DNA from: Lineus longissimus | Taxonomy: Eukaryota > Nemertea > Pilidiophora > Heteronemertea > Lineidae | DNA: 64,000 nucleotides | NCBI RefSeq assembly: GCF_910592395.1 | Contig: NC_088312.1 | Span: forward strand, 372,001 to 436,000 | Direction: 5' to 3' | In this document: piece after piece, positions 1-10,200 of the stretch | How positions within the stretch are numbered: position 1 is the stretch's first letter | Layout of the letters: each line of letters begins with the position of its first letter | Made by a program: the position numbers and the translations under genes | The notes under the pieces: generated by a model | What the model saw: the letters and a program-made list of their open reading frames with translations, nothing else | What the model was told of the DNA's origin: nothing | Database searches by the model: none

Positions 1-3000
1 ACTGTTGAGGGTCTGTATGTTGCTGTATCAGGCCTACTCGGTTGGCAACGAAAGGTTTCAGTTTTCTGCTAGGTCGCTTTATCCACCAGAGAACGTTTTG
101 ACTATCACTCCAAAACACCACCTCCTTGACATTGGTGGCCAATGCTGCTACAATGCTCAGACTGAGTTGAAGTCCTAGGACCGTCGCCATCATCTCTAGT
201 CTCGGGATGCTCACTGAGGTTAACGGTGCAACCTTGGTCTTGGACGCTACAATCCTTGTGGCTACCATTCCACTGGCATAGGTGCTTCTTGCATACACCA
301 CAGTCCCATATGCATCTTTTGAGGCATCACCAAAGGTGTGAAGTTGGAAACTTGTCATCTCCTCAGCAAGTTGTAGGCATCTAGGGATCCTGGCTTGGGC
401 CAACCCTGTGATTTTAACTATCCAATCCCAAGCTTTCTTTTCAATCTCCTCTGGCAATTCTTCATCCCATTCCACGCCACACATCCATACATCCTGCATG
501 ATGATTTTTCCTTGTATAACATATGGCGACATCAACCCAAGGGGATCAAAAATGGTTGCTATTCTTCGCAGTAGGCTCCTCTTCGTAAGCTTGAGATCAG
601 CAGCAGGGGGTGTCAGCCGATAACAGAACGCGTCTTCTTCCGCCTTCCACAGCACTCCAAGGGCCTTTACTGATGGCAAATATCCCTCCTCCAAATTAAT
701 CTCTGAAGCTCTATCTTCATCTGGTATGATGGCTAAAACTTCGGGTGAGTTGGACAACCATTTTCTGGCATGCATCCCAGCTCCTTTCCACAATGCTGAT
801 AACTCTCTGTACAGCTTTTTTCCCTGTTCATCATCGTTCACTGAGTCAAGAGTGTCGTCCATGTAAGTTGACTTCAAAATTGCCTCTGCTGCTCTAGGGC
901 ACTGTGTCTGGTGGGCTCTTGCATGCTCTTGAGAAACCAACTGTGCCAAAAACGGTGAGCTGTTGATTCCAAAAACAAGTCGCTGGAACTCAAACGTCTC
1001 TGGATCTCTTGTCCTGTCTTCTAGGTCCCGCCACAGAAATCGGTGATACCTTTTATCTTCTTCTTCTAAGGATATCTGCAGGTACATCTCCGCTATGTCG
1101 CAAACAATAGCAACTGGGTACCTCCTAAAGCGCAGTAATACCTCGAATAGCTCGTTTTGGATCTTCGGTCCTGTATTTATATTGTCATTCAAACTGACTC
1201 CGTCAACTTTCGCCGAGGCATCGAAAACTATCCTTGTTTTTGTTGTGCTCTTGTCAGGACGGACCACAGGGAAGTGTGGTAGGTACCACTGATGACTATT
1301 TCTCTCATCATCCTTGATCTTCTTAATGTAACCCTTTTCTTGGTATTGCTGAATGACTCGGGAGTAACTTTTTCCAAGCTCTGGATTTTTCTGCAGTTTG
1401 GTCTCTGCTGATATCAGCCGTTTCTCAGCCATCTCCCGGCTATCTGGCATTGCTGGGTGGTGGTTTCCCTTCCATGGTACGGCCACTTGATATCTGTCCT
1501 CTACTATCTTGACTGACGATCTGGCATTCTGCAGCACTTTCCGATCACTCTCATTCAAGGGGGTTTGTCCTTCATTCACTTTGCTGATGCTCTCTATCTC
1601 CCAAAATGCTCTCAGGTTATCATTGATTTCATGCAGCAATGGCGACTCCTTGGTGAAGAAGCTGTAAGCCATGTTGGTTGCCTCCCTCTTTTGGCCCGAG
1701 GGAGTCCCTACCGGACCGATACACGTCCATCCCAGTCTTGTCTCTCTCGCTGTTGGTTCACCAGGTCGACCAATGACGTCTCGAATGCTTTGATGTAGCT
1801 CACTGTATTCTGCACCTATCAGGAGATCCACTGAGGTTCTCTTACCAATCTTTGGAAACTGGATATCTTTCAAATGGCTATATTGATCCTGCTTCAAAGA
1901 CCAATCTGTTGCTTTTAAATCACCCGTGACTTTATCCACTGTCTTTGCCCAAATCTTCATATCTACTCGTCGATTCAAACTTTCTATTCCCACTTCAACT
2001 GGCATGGTGGTGAATGTCTTCAGCTTTCCATTTAGGACGTTAACTGTGGTTTGTTCAATTTTCCCTTGCACTCCGAGTTCTGCAGCTAAGTTTGCATCTA
2101 TGTAGGTCGATGTACTCGCATCATCTAGCAAGGCGTTAGTCTTTATTCTTTTTCCACCATGCTTTATTATGACTGGAACGGTTCTCAGCGCGATTTCACT
2201 CGAGTTCTTTGCAGCCAGTGTCACTGTTGCCATTGTGCTCTCATCTGATTCTTGGTAGTTACCACTCCCTTCCATGGGTCGACGACTCTCAGCTCTCTTC
2301 GCTTTTCCATGCAGCAACCGGTGGTGTGTCTGTTTGCAGCCATCTATCTTGCATTGACGTGTCCTTGGGCACTTTTCTGCTCTGTGACCATTACCGCTAA
2401 GACATCTGTAGCAAAGTTTCTTTTCTTTGGCTGTTTTCCACCGCAGGTCCACTGACATCGCCTTGAAGCTGTCACATTCCCATGCTCCATGCTCTGAACC
2501 GCATACATTGCATGATCTGGTGTATTTTCCCATGGCTCCGGAGTGTGACTGTGATTGACGGTCTGTGCTACTTTGTGACGTGACAAAGCTCCTATCTTTT
2601 CTTGGGTCTTTCTTGGGAAAATCCCTCACACCATTGATGGCTTCCATAGCGTTGACTTGAAACTCTGTTTCTTCATTTACAAATTCTCGAAGGGACATCA
2701 CAGTTTTCTCTTTTGCTTTATCATAGGCCCATCTGTGGTAGCGTGCAAGGAGAAGCTCACTCAGTTTCCGCTGTATTGACAGAAACAAACTGCCACTGCC
2801 CAATTCAGATTCCTGGTGCGCATCCTTCAAATTAACTGTGATGACATCTAATAGTTCTGCCAATTTCTCTAAATCCTTTGCATTCCCATCACGGACTTGC
2901 TTGAACTTCTCTAACTCATCCAGTCTCAGGATAAGCTGCCTCCTCTGGCCTCCGTATTTTCTCTCCAGGCGATCCTTAGCAACTTCATATGCAGACGCTG

Positions 3001-3961
3001 AATACCCCAACCCATCAACAACTTTCAGAGCTTCACCAGTAAGGCATTCTCTAAGTCTCAACAGCTTGTACTCTGCAGTGATAGTGGTTTCATCGACGCA
3101 ACTAGTGAAGGCAGCCTTCCATGCTGAGTAGTTTCTCTTATCACCACTAAACTTGGGGATAGTAACGCGGGTTAAATGCCTTGTAGGATCAAACTCAACG
3201 GCCTGAGAACTGGAACTTCCGGATGAGACTCTACGGGAACTGCTGGTCGTGACCGCTGCAGCAACTGGTCTTGAGCTTGGGCTGGTACTACTGCTGCTAG
3301 TAGTGGTAGTACCACGACTGGTGATAGTGTCACTGGTACCACTGGCAGTGGTAACACTAGGGGGCGGCCTTCTTGGACTGCTGGTTACTACTGGCGTTTC
3401 CTCAACACGCTTTTTCTTCGTTGATACATAAAACTCCTCGAGTTTCTTGCTTATGTCGTCATACTCTTGCGCAATCTTCTCCATCTCATCAGAGATTTTG
3501 TCGAAATCTTCAAGTTTTCCATTGTCTAAATACGCGTAGGTCAGCTTCGACATGGTTCTCATCGCCCTCTCTTGAGCATCATCAACCTTCTTGGCAGCTG
3601 CTTCTATTTGATTACGGGCATCTTCACTCAAGGATGTATCCCTATCGGTGTCTAGGCCTAACTCTTCCAACACATCGTCCAGCAACGACGCCAGTTTTCT
3701 TCTTGTCTTTGTAAAACCTGCTTTATCTACAGCTTTCTGGGCTTTCCATTCTCTCACCTCTTTCTCAGAACATTTCTCACGCTCATCATCATCATCAGCA
3801 TGCAATCCATTGAGGTTATACTCATCCTGTTCACAGTCTTCTGTATGCGTGCCTTCGCTACGTACATCGTGTACATCAACACGTGCAACTTGCATGTCTT
3901 GTTCTGATGGCGCGTCCTGCGAGCGGCCAGGGCGCGGGAGGTCGGCTCGATCTTTACTCAT
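1..3961 (-). CDS. BEL/Pao retrotransposon Gag-Pol polyprotein, 5' part, open to the window edge
   Basis: One reading frame starts at ATG 3961 and runs 1,320 codons to position 2 without a stop. Read in order: an acidic, Ser/Thr-rich N-terminus; a DUF1759-type Gag region (about residues 260-460); a zinc knuckle around residue 517 (CYRC, then Cys and His spaced as in BEL/Pao, ending in HHRLLH); a DUF1758-type aspartic protease with LLDDAS near residue 611; a reverse transcriptase with YMDD at 854-865 (residue 1033); and an RNase H-like region with the FWSDSQNV motif near residue 1283. This order is the known BEL/Pao order. Integrase and the 3' LTR would lie left of the window. The absence of any stop or frameshift points to a recent copy. 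The host-like ATG is 50 nt from the primer-binding site. Confidence 0.93.
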   Translation of the reverse strand, partial: MSKDRADLPRPGRSQDAPSEQDMQVARVDVHDVRSEGTHTEDCEQDEYNLNGLHADDDDEREKCSEKEVREWKAQKAVDKAGFTKTRRKLASLLDDVLEELGLDTDRDTSLSEDARNQIEAAAKKVDDAQERAMRTMSKLTYAYLDNGKLEDFDKISDEMEKIAQEYDDISKKLEEFYVSTKKKRVEETPVVTSSPRRPPPSVTTASGTSDTITSRGTTTTSSSSTSPSSRPVAAAVTTSSSRRVSSGSSSSQAVEFDPTRHLTRVTIPKFSGDKRNYSAWKAAFTSCVDETTITAEYKLLRLRECLTGEALKVVDGLGYSASAYEVAKDRLERKYGGQRRQLILRLDELEKFKQVRDGNAKDLEKLAELLDVITVNLKDAHQESELGSGSLFLSIQRKLSELLLARYHRWAYDKAKEKTVMSLREFVNEETEFQVNAMEAINGVRDFPKKDPRKDRSFVTSQSSTDRQSQSHSGAMGKYTRSCNVCGSEHGAWECDSFKAMSVDLRWKTAKEKKLCYRCLSGNGHRAEKCPRTRQCKIDGCKQTHHRLLHGKAKRAESRRPMEGSGNYQESDESTMATVTLAAKNSSEIALRTVPVIIKHGGKRIKTNALLDDASTSTYIDANLAAELGVQGKIEQTTVNVLNGKLKTFTTMPVEVGIESLNRRVDMKIWAKTVDKVTGDLKATDWSLKQDQYSHLKDIQFPKIGKRTSVDLLIGAEYSELHQSIRDVIGRPGEPTARETRLGWTCIGPVGTPSGQKREATNMAYSFFTKESPLLHEINDNLRAFWEIESISKVNEGQTPLNESDRKVLQNARSSVKIVEDRYQVAVPWKGNHHPAMPDSREMAEKRLISAETKLQKNPELGKSYSRVIQQYQEKGYIKKIKDDERNSHQWYLPHFPVVRPDKSTTKTRIVFDASAKVDGVSLNDNINTGPKIQNELFEVLLRFRRYPVAIVCDIAEMYLQISLEEEDKRYHRFLWRDLEDRTRDPETFEFQRLVFGINSSPFLAQLVSQEHARAHQTQCPRAAEAILKSTYMDDTLDSVNDDEQGKKLYRELSALWKGAGMHARKWLSNSPEVLAIIPDEDRASEINLEEGYLPSVKALGVLWKAEEDAFCYRLTPPAADLKLTKRSLLRRIATIFDPLGLMSPYVIQGKIIMQDVWMCGVEWDEELPEEIEKKAWDWIVKITGLAQARIPRCLQLAEEMTSFQLHTFGDASKDAYGTVVYARSTYASGMVATRIVASKTKVAPLTSVSIPRLEMMATVLGLQLSLSIVAALATNVKEVVFWSDSQNVLWWIKRPSRKLKPFVANRVGLIQQHTDPQQ

Positions 3962-4011
3962 TTTTTCGGAACTCTATGCTTTAAAGTCTCTATACTATAT
4001 TGATAACTACG

Positions 4012-4022
4012 CTCTGCTACCA
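4012..4022 (-). other. Primer-binding site for initiator tRNA-Met
   Basis: On the minus strand the sequence TGGTAGCAGAG follows the putative LTR end by two bases. It is the exact complement of the 3' end of animal initiator tRNA-Met including CCA. It sits 50 nt upstream of the gag-pol ATG, where a primer-binding site belongs. Confidence 0.75.
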
Positions 4023-4024
4023 CT

Positions 4025-4217
4025 TGGTTATTAGACTCTTAGACGATATAAAACATAACAGTTCTTCCGCTTTATTCAGGAATTCTTTGCTACAAAATTC
4101 GATCTCCGTCCTTCTTCTTCAGCGCGCCATTCGACCCCCGCGGACCAAGTCCGCACCAGCCGGATGTGAGCCGAAGACAGTCACATCCTACTGGGAAACT
4201 ATTAACTCCTATCCACA
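4025..4217 (-). repeat. Putative 5' LTR of the BEL/Pao element
   Basis: The stretch between the primer-binding site and the satellite is about 190 bp. On the minus strand it begins near TGTG, ends in CCA, and carries an AATAAA polyadenylation signal (plus coordinates 4071-4076). This is short for a BEL/Pao LTR. The outer boundary is inferred from the start of the satellite and could be off by up to 30 bp, because the partner LTR is outside the window. Confidence 0.5.
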
Positions 4218-7200
4218 CAATCAGACAGACTCCAGCCTGGCTGCTCCACCCTCTTGCCAGCGTGGTGAGAGAGAGTTGAGATGGTCACAATCAGAAAGAC
4301 TCCAGCCTGGCTGCTCCACCCTCTTGCCAGCGTGGTGAGAGAGAGATGAGACAATCACAATCAGACAGACTCCAGCCTGGCTGCTCCACCCTCTTGCCAG
4401 CGTGGTGAGAGAGAGATGAGACAATCACAATCAGAAAGACTCCAGCCTGGCTGCTCCACTCTCTTGCCAGCGTGGTGAGAGAGAGTTGAGATGGTCACAA
4501 TCAGACAGACTCCAGCCTGGCTGCTCCACTCTCTTGCCAGCGTGGTGAGAGAGAGTTGAGACAATCACAATCAGAAAGACTCCAGCCTGGCTGCTCCACC
4601 CTCTTGCCAGCGTGGTGAGAGAGAGTTGAGATGGTCACAATCAGACAGACTCCAGCCTGGCTACTCCACCCTCTTGCCAGCGTAGTGAGAGAGAGTTGAG
4701 ACAGTCACAATCAGAAAGACTCGAGCCTGGCTGCTCCACCCTCTTGCCAGCGTGGTGAGAGAGAGTTGAGAGTTGAGACAATCACAATCAGAAAGACTCC
4801 AGCCTGGCTGCTCCACTCTCTTGCCAGCGTGGTGAGAGAGAGTTGAGACAGTCACAATCAGAAAGACTCCAGCCTAGCTGCTCCACCCTCTTGCCAGCGT
4901 GGTGAGAGAGAGTTGAGATGGTCACAATCAGACAGACTCCAGCCTGACTGCTCCACCCTCTTACCAGCGTGGTGAGAGAGAGTTGAGACAGTCACAATCA
5001 GAAAGACTCGAGCCTGGCTGCTCCACCCTCTTGCCAGCGTAGTGAGAGAGAGTTGAGATGGTCACAATCAGAAAGACTCCAGCCTGGCTGCTCCACCCTC
5101 TTGCCAGCGTGGTGAGAGAGAGTTGAGATGGTCACAATCAGAAAGACTCCAGCCTGGCTGCTCCACCCTCTTGCCAGCGTGGTGAGAGAGAGTTGAGAGA
5201 GTCACAATCAGACAGACTCCAGCCTGGCTGCTCCACCCTCTTGCCAGCGTGGTGAGAGAGAGTTGAGACAGTCACAATCAGACAGACTCAAGCCTGGCTA
5301 CTCCACCCTCTTGCCAGCGTGGTGAGAGAGAGTTGAGACAATCACAATCAGACAGACTCGAGCCTGGCTGCTCCACCCTCTTGCCAGCGTAGTGAGAGAG
5401 AGTTGAGATGGTCACAATCAGAAAGACTCGAGCCTGGTGGCTCCACCCTCTTGCCAGCGTAGTGAGAGAGAGTTGAGACAATCACAATCAGAAAGACTCC
5501 AGCCTGGCTGCTCCACCCTCTTGCCAGCGTGGTGAGAGAGAGTTGAGACAGTCACAATCAGAAAGACTCGAGCCTGGCTGCTCCACCCTCTTGCCAGCGT
5601 AGTGAGAGAGAGTTGAGACAGTCACAATCAGAAAGACTCCAGCCTGGCTGCTCCACCCTCTTGCCAGCATGGTGAGAGAGAGTTGAGACAATCACAATCA
5701 GACAGACTCGAGCCTGGCTGCTCCACCCTCTTGCCAGCGTAGTGAGAGAGAGTTGAGACAGTCACAATCAGAAAGACTCGAGCCTGGCTGCTCCACCCTC
5801 TTGCCAGCGTAGTGAGAGAGAGTTGAGATGGTCACAATCAGAAAGACTCGAGCCTGGCTGCTCCACCCTCTTGCCAGCGTGGTGAGAGAGAGTTGAGACA
5901 GTCACAATCAGAAAGACTCGAGCCTGGCTGCTCCACCCTCTTGCCAGCGTAGTGAGAGAGAGTTGAGACAATCACAATCAGAAAGACTCCAGCCTGGCTG
6001 CTCCACCCTCTTGCCAGCGTAGTGAGAGAGAGTTGAGACAATCACAATCAGAAAGACTCCAGCCTGGCTGCTCCACCCTCTTGCCAGCGTAGTGAGAGAG
6101 AGTTGAGACAATCACAATCAGAAAGACTCCAGCCTGGCTGCTCCACCCTCTTGCCAGCGTGGTGAGAGAGAGTTGAGATGGTCACAATCAGAAAGACTCG
6201 AGCCTGGCTGCTCCACCCTCTTGCCAGCGTGGTGAGAGAGAGTTGAGACAATCACAATCAGAAAGACTCCAGCCTGGCTGCTCCACCCTCTTGCCAGCGT
6301 AGTGAGAGAGAGTTGAGACAGTCACAATCAGAAAGACTCGAGCCTGGCTGCTCCACCCTCTTGCCAGCGTGGTGAGAGACAGTTGAGATGGTCACAATCA
6401 GAAAGACTCCAGCCTGGCTGCTCCACCCTCTTGCCAGCGTAGTGAGAGAGAGTTGAGATGGTCACAATCAGAAAGACTCCAGCCTGGCTGCTCCACCCTC
6501 TTGCCAGCGTGGTGAGAGAGAGTTGAGACAGTCACAATCAGACAGACTCCAGCCTGGCTGCTCCACCCTCTTGCCAGCGTAGTGAGAGAGAGTTGAGATG
6601 GTCACAATCAGACAGACTCGAGCCTGGCTGCTCCACCCTCTTGCCAGCGTAGTGAGAGAGAGTTGAGACAGTCACAATCAGAAAGACTCCAGCCTGGCTG
6701 CTCCACCCTCTTGCCAGCGTGGTGAGAGAGAGTTGAGACAGTCACAATCAGAAAGACTCGAGCCTGGCTGCTCCACCCTCTTGCCAGCGTAGTGAGAGAG
6801 AGTTGAGATGGTCACAATCAGACAGACTCGAGCCTGGCTGCTCCACCCTCTTGCCAGCGTAGTGAGAGAGAGTTGAGACAGTCACAATCAGAAAGACTCG
6901 AGCCTGGCTGCTCCACCCTCTTGCCAGCGTAGTGAGAGAGAGTTGAGATGGTCACAATCAGAAAGACTCCAGCCTGGCTGCTCCACTCTCTTGCCAGCGT
7001 GGTGAGAGAGAGTTGAGACAGTCACAATCAGAAAGACTCCAGCCTGGCTGCTCCACCCTCTTGCCAGCGTAGTGAGAGAGAGTTGAGATGGTCACAATCA
7101 GAAAGACTCCAGCCTGGCTGCTCCACCCTCTTGCCAGCGTAGTGAGAGAGAGTTGAGATGGTCACAATCAGACAGACTCCAGCCTGGCTGCTCCACCCTC

Positions 7201-10200
7201 TTGCCAGCGTGGTGAAAGAGAGTTGAGATGGTCACAATCAGAAAGACTCCAGCCTGGCTGCTCCACCCTCTTGCCAGCGTAGTGAGAGAGAGTTGAGATG
7301 GTCACAATCAGAAAGACTCGAGCCTGGCTGCTCCACCCTCTTGCCAGCGTGGTGAGAGAGAGTTGAGACAATCACAATCAGAAAGACTCGAGCCTGGCTG
7401 CTCCACCCTCTTGCCAGCGTGGTGAGAGAGAGTTGAGATGGTCACAATCAGAAAGACTCCAGCCTGGCTGCTCCACCCTCTTGCCAGCGTAGTGAGAGAG
7501 AGTTGAGACAGTCACAATCAGAAAGACTCGAGCCTGGCTGCTCCACCCTCTTGCCAGCGTGGTGAGAGAGAGTTGAGACAGTCACAATCAGACAGACTCG
7601 AGCCTGGCTGCTCCACCCTCTTGCCAGCGTGGTGAGAGAGAGTTGAGATGGTCACAATCAGAAAGACTCCAGCCTGGCTGCTCCACCCTCTTGCCAGCGT
7701 AGTGAGAGAGAGTTGAGACAATCACAATCAGAAAGACTCCAGCCTGGCTGCTCCACCCTCTTGCCAGCGTGGTGAGAGAGAGTTGAGATGGTCACAATCA
7801 GAAAGACTCCGGCCTGGCTGCTCCACCCTCTTGCCAGCGTGGTGAGAGAGAGTTGAGACAATCACAATCAGAAAGACTCCAGCCTGGCTGCTCCACCCTC
7901 TTGCCAGCGTGGTGAGAGAGAGTTGAGATGGTCACAATCAGAAAGACTCCGGCCTGGCTGCTCCACCCTCTTGCCAGCGTGGTGAGAGAGAGTTGAGACA
8001 ATCACAATCAGAAAGACTCCAGCCTGGCTGCTCCACCCTCTTGCCAGCGTAGTGAGAGAGAGTTGAGATGGTCACAATCAGAAAGACTCCAGCCTGGCTG
8101 CTCCACCCTCTTGCCAGCGTGGTGAGAGAGAGTTGAGACAATCACAATCAGAAAGACTCCAGCCTGGCTGCTCCACCCTCTTGCCAGCGTGGTGAGAGAG
8201 AGTTGAGATGGTCACAATCAGACAGACTCCAGCCTGGCTGCTCCACCCTCTTGCCAGCGTGGTGAGAGAGAGTTGAGATGGTCACAATCAGAAAGACTCC
8301 AGCCTGGCTGCTCCACCCTCTTGCCAGCGTGGTGAGAGAGAGTTGAGACAGTCACAATCAGAAAGACTCGAGCCTGGCTGCACCACCCTCTTGCCAGCGT
8401 GGTGAGAGAGAGTTGAGAGTTGAGACAATCACAATCAGAAAGACTCCAGCCTGGCTGCTCCACCCTCTTGCCAGCGTGGTGAGAGAGAGTTGAGAGTTGA
8501 GACAGTCACAATCAGAAAGACTCCAGCCTGGCTGCTCCACCCTCTTGCCAGCGTGGTGAGAGAGAGTTGAGATGGTCACAATCAGACAGACTCGAGCCTG
8601 GCTGCTCCACCCTCTTGCCAGCGTGGTGAGAGAGAGTTGAGACAGTCACAATCAGACAGACTCGAGCCTGGCTGCTCCACCCTCTTGCCAGCGTAGTGAG
8701 AGAGAGTTGAGATGGTCACAATCAGACAGACTCCAGCCTGGCTGCTCCACCCTCTTGCCAGCGTGGTGAGAGAGAGTTGAGATGGTCACAATCAGAAAGA
8801 CTCGAGCCTGGCTGCTCCACCCTCTTGCCAGCGTAGTGAGAGAGAGTTGAGATGGTCACAATCAGACAGACTCGAGCCTGGCTGCTCCACCCTCTTGCCA
8901 GCGTGGTGAGAGAGAGTTGAGATGGTCACAATCAGAAAGACTCCAGCCTGGCTGCTCCACCCTCTTGCCAGCGTGGTGAGAGAGAGTTGAGATGGTCACA
9001 ATCAGACAGACTCGAGCCTGGCTGCTCCACCCTCTTGCCAGCGTGGTGAGAGAGAGTTGAGACAGTCACAATCAGACAGACTCGAGCCTGGCTGCTCCAC
9101 CCTCTTGCCAGCGTGGTGAGAGAGAGTTGAGATGGTCACAATCAGAAAGACTCGAGCCTGGCTGCTCCACCCTCTTGCCAGCGTGGTGAGAGAGAGTTGA
9201 GATGGTCACAATCAGACAGACTCCAGCCTGGCTGCTCCACCCTCTTGCCAGCGTAGTGAGAGAGAGTTGAGATGGTCACAATCAGAAAGACTCCAGCCTG
9301 GCTGCTCCACCCTCTTGCCAGCGTAGTGAGAGAGAGTTGAGACAGTCACAATCAGAACGACTCCAGCCTGGCTGCTCCACCCTCTTGCCAGCGTAGTGAG
9401 AGAGAGTTGAGATGGTCACAATCAGACAGACTCGAGCCTGGCTGCTCCACCCTCTTGCCAGCGTAGTGAGAGAGAGTTGAGATGGTCACAATCAGAAAGA
9501 CTCCAGCCTGGCTGCTCCACCCTCTTGCCAGCGTAGTGAGAGAGAGTTGAGACAATCACAATCAGAAAGACTCCAGCCTGGCTGCTCCACCCTCTTGCCA
9601 GCGTGGTGAGAGAGAGTTGAGATGGTCACAATCAGAAAGACTCCAGCCTGGCTGCTCCACCCTCTTGCCAGCGTGGTGTGAGAGAGTTGAGACAATCACA
9701 ATCAGAAAGACTCCAGCCTGGCTGCTCCACCCTCTTGCCAGCGTGGTGAGAGAGAGTTGAGATGGTCACAATCAGAAAGACTCGAGCCTGGCTGCTCCAC
9801 CCTCTTGCCAGCGTGGTGAGAGAGAGTTGAGATGGTCACAATCAGACAGACTCCAGCCTGGCTGCTCCACCCTCTTGCCAGCGTGGTGAGAGAGAGTTGA
9901 GACAGTCACAATCAGAAAGACTCCAGCCTGGCTGCTCCACTCTCTTGCCAGCGTGGTGAGAGAGAGTTGAGATGGTCACAATCAGAAAGACTCGAGCCTG
10001 GCTGCTCCACCCTCTTGCCAGCGTAGTGAGAGAGAGTTGAGATGGTCACAATCAGAAAGACTCCAGCCTGGCTGCTCCACCCTCTTGCCAGCGTAGTGAG
10101 AGAGAGTTGAGATGGTCACAATCAGAAAGACTCCAGCCTGGCTGCTCCACCCTCTTGCCAGCGTGGTGAGAGAGTTGAGATGGTCACAATCAGAAAGACT

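Larger units (their letters stand above)
1..4217 (-). mobile_element. BEL/Pao LTR retrotransposon, 5' portion
   Basis: The element reads right to left: putative 5' LTR, primer-binding site, short leader, then intact gag-pol. Its right end abuts the 70-bp satellite, and the last bases before the satellite (CACAATCAG) are shared with the satellite unit, as expected for insertion into the array or for an array that starts at the element. The 3' LTR and the second target-site copy lie outside the window, so the exact end and duplication cannot be confirmed. Confidence 0.9.
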
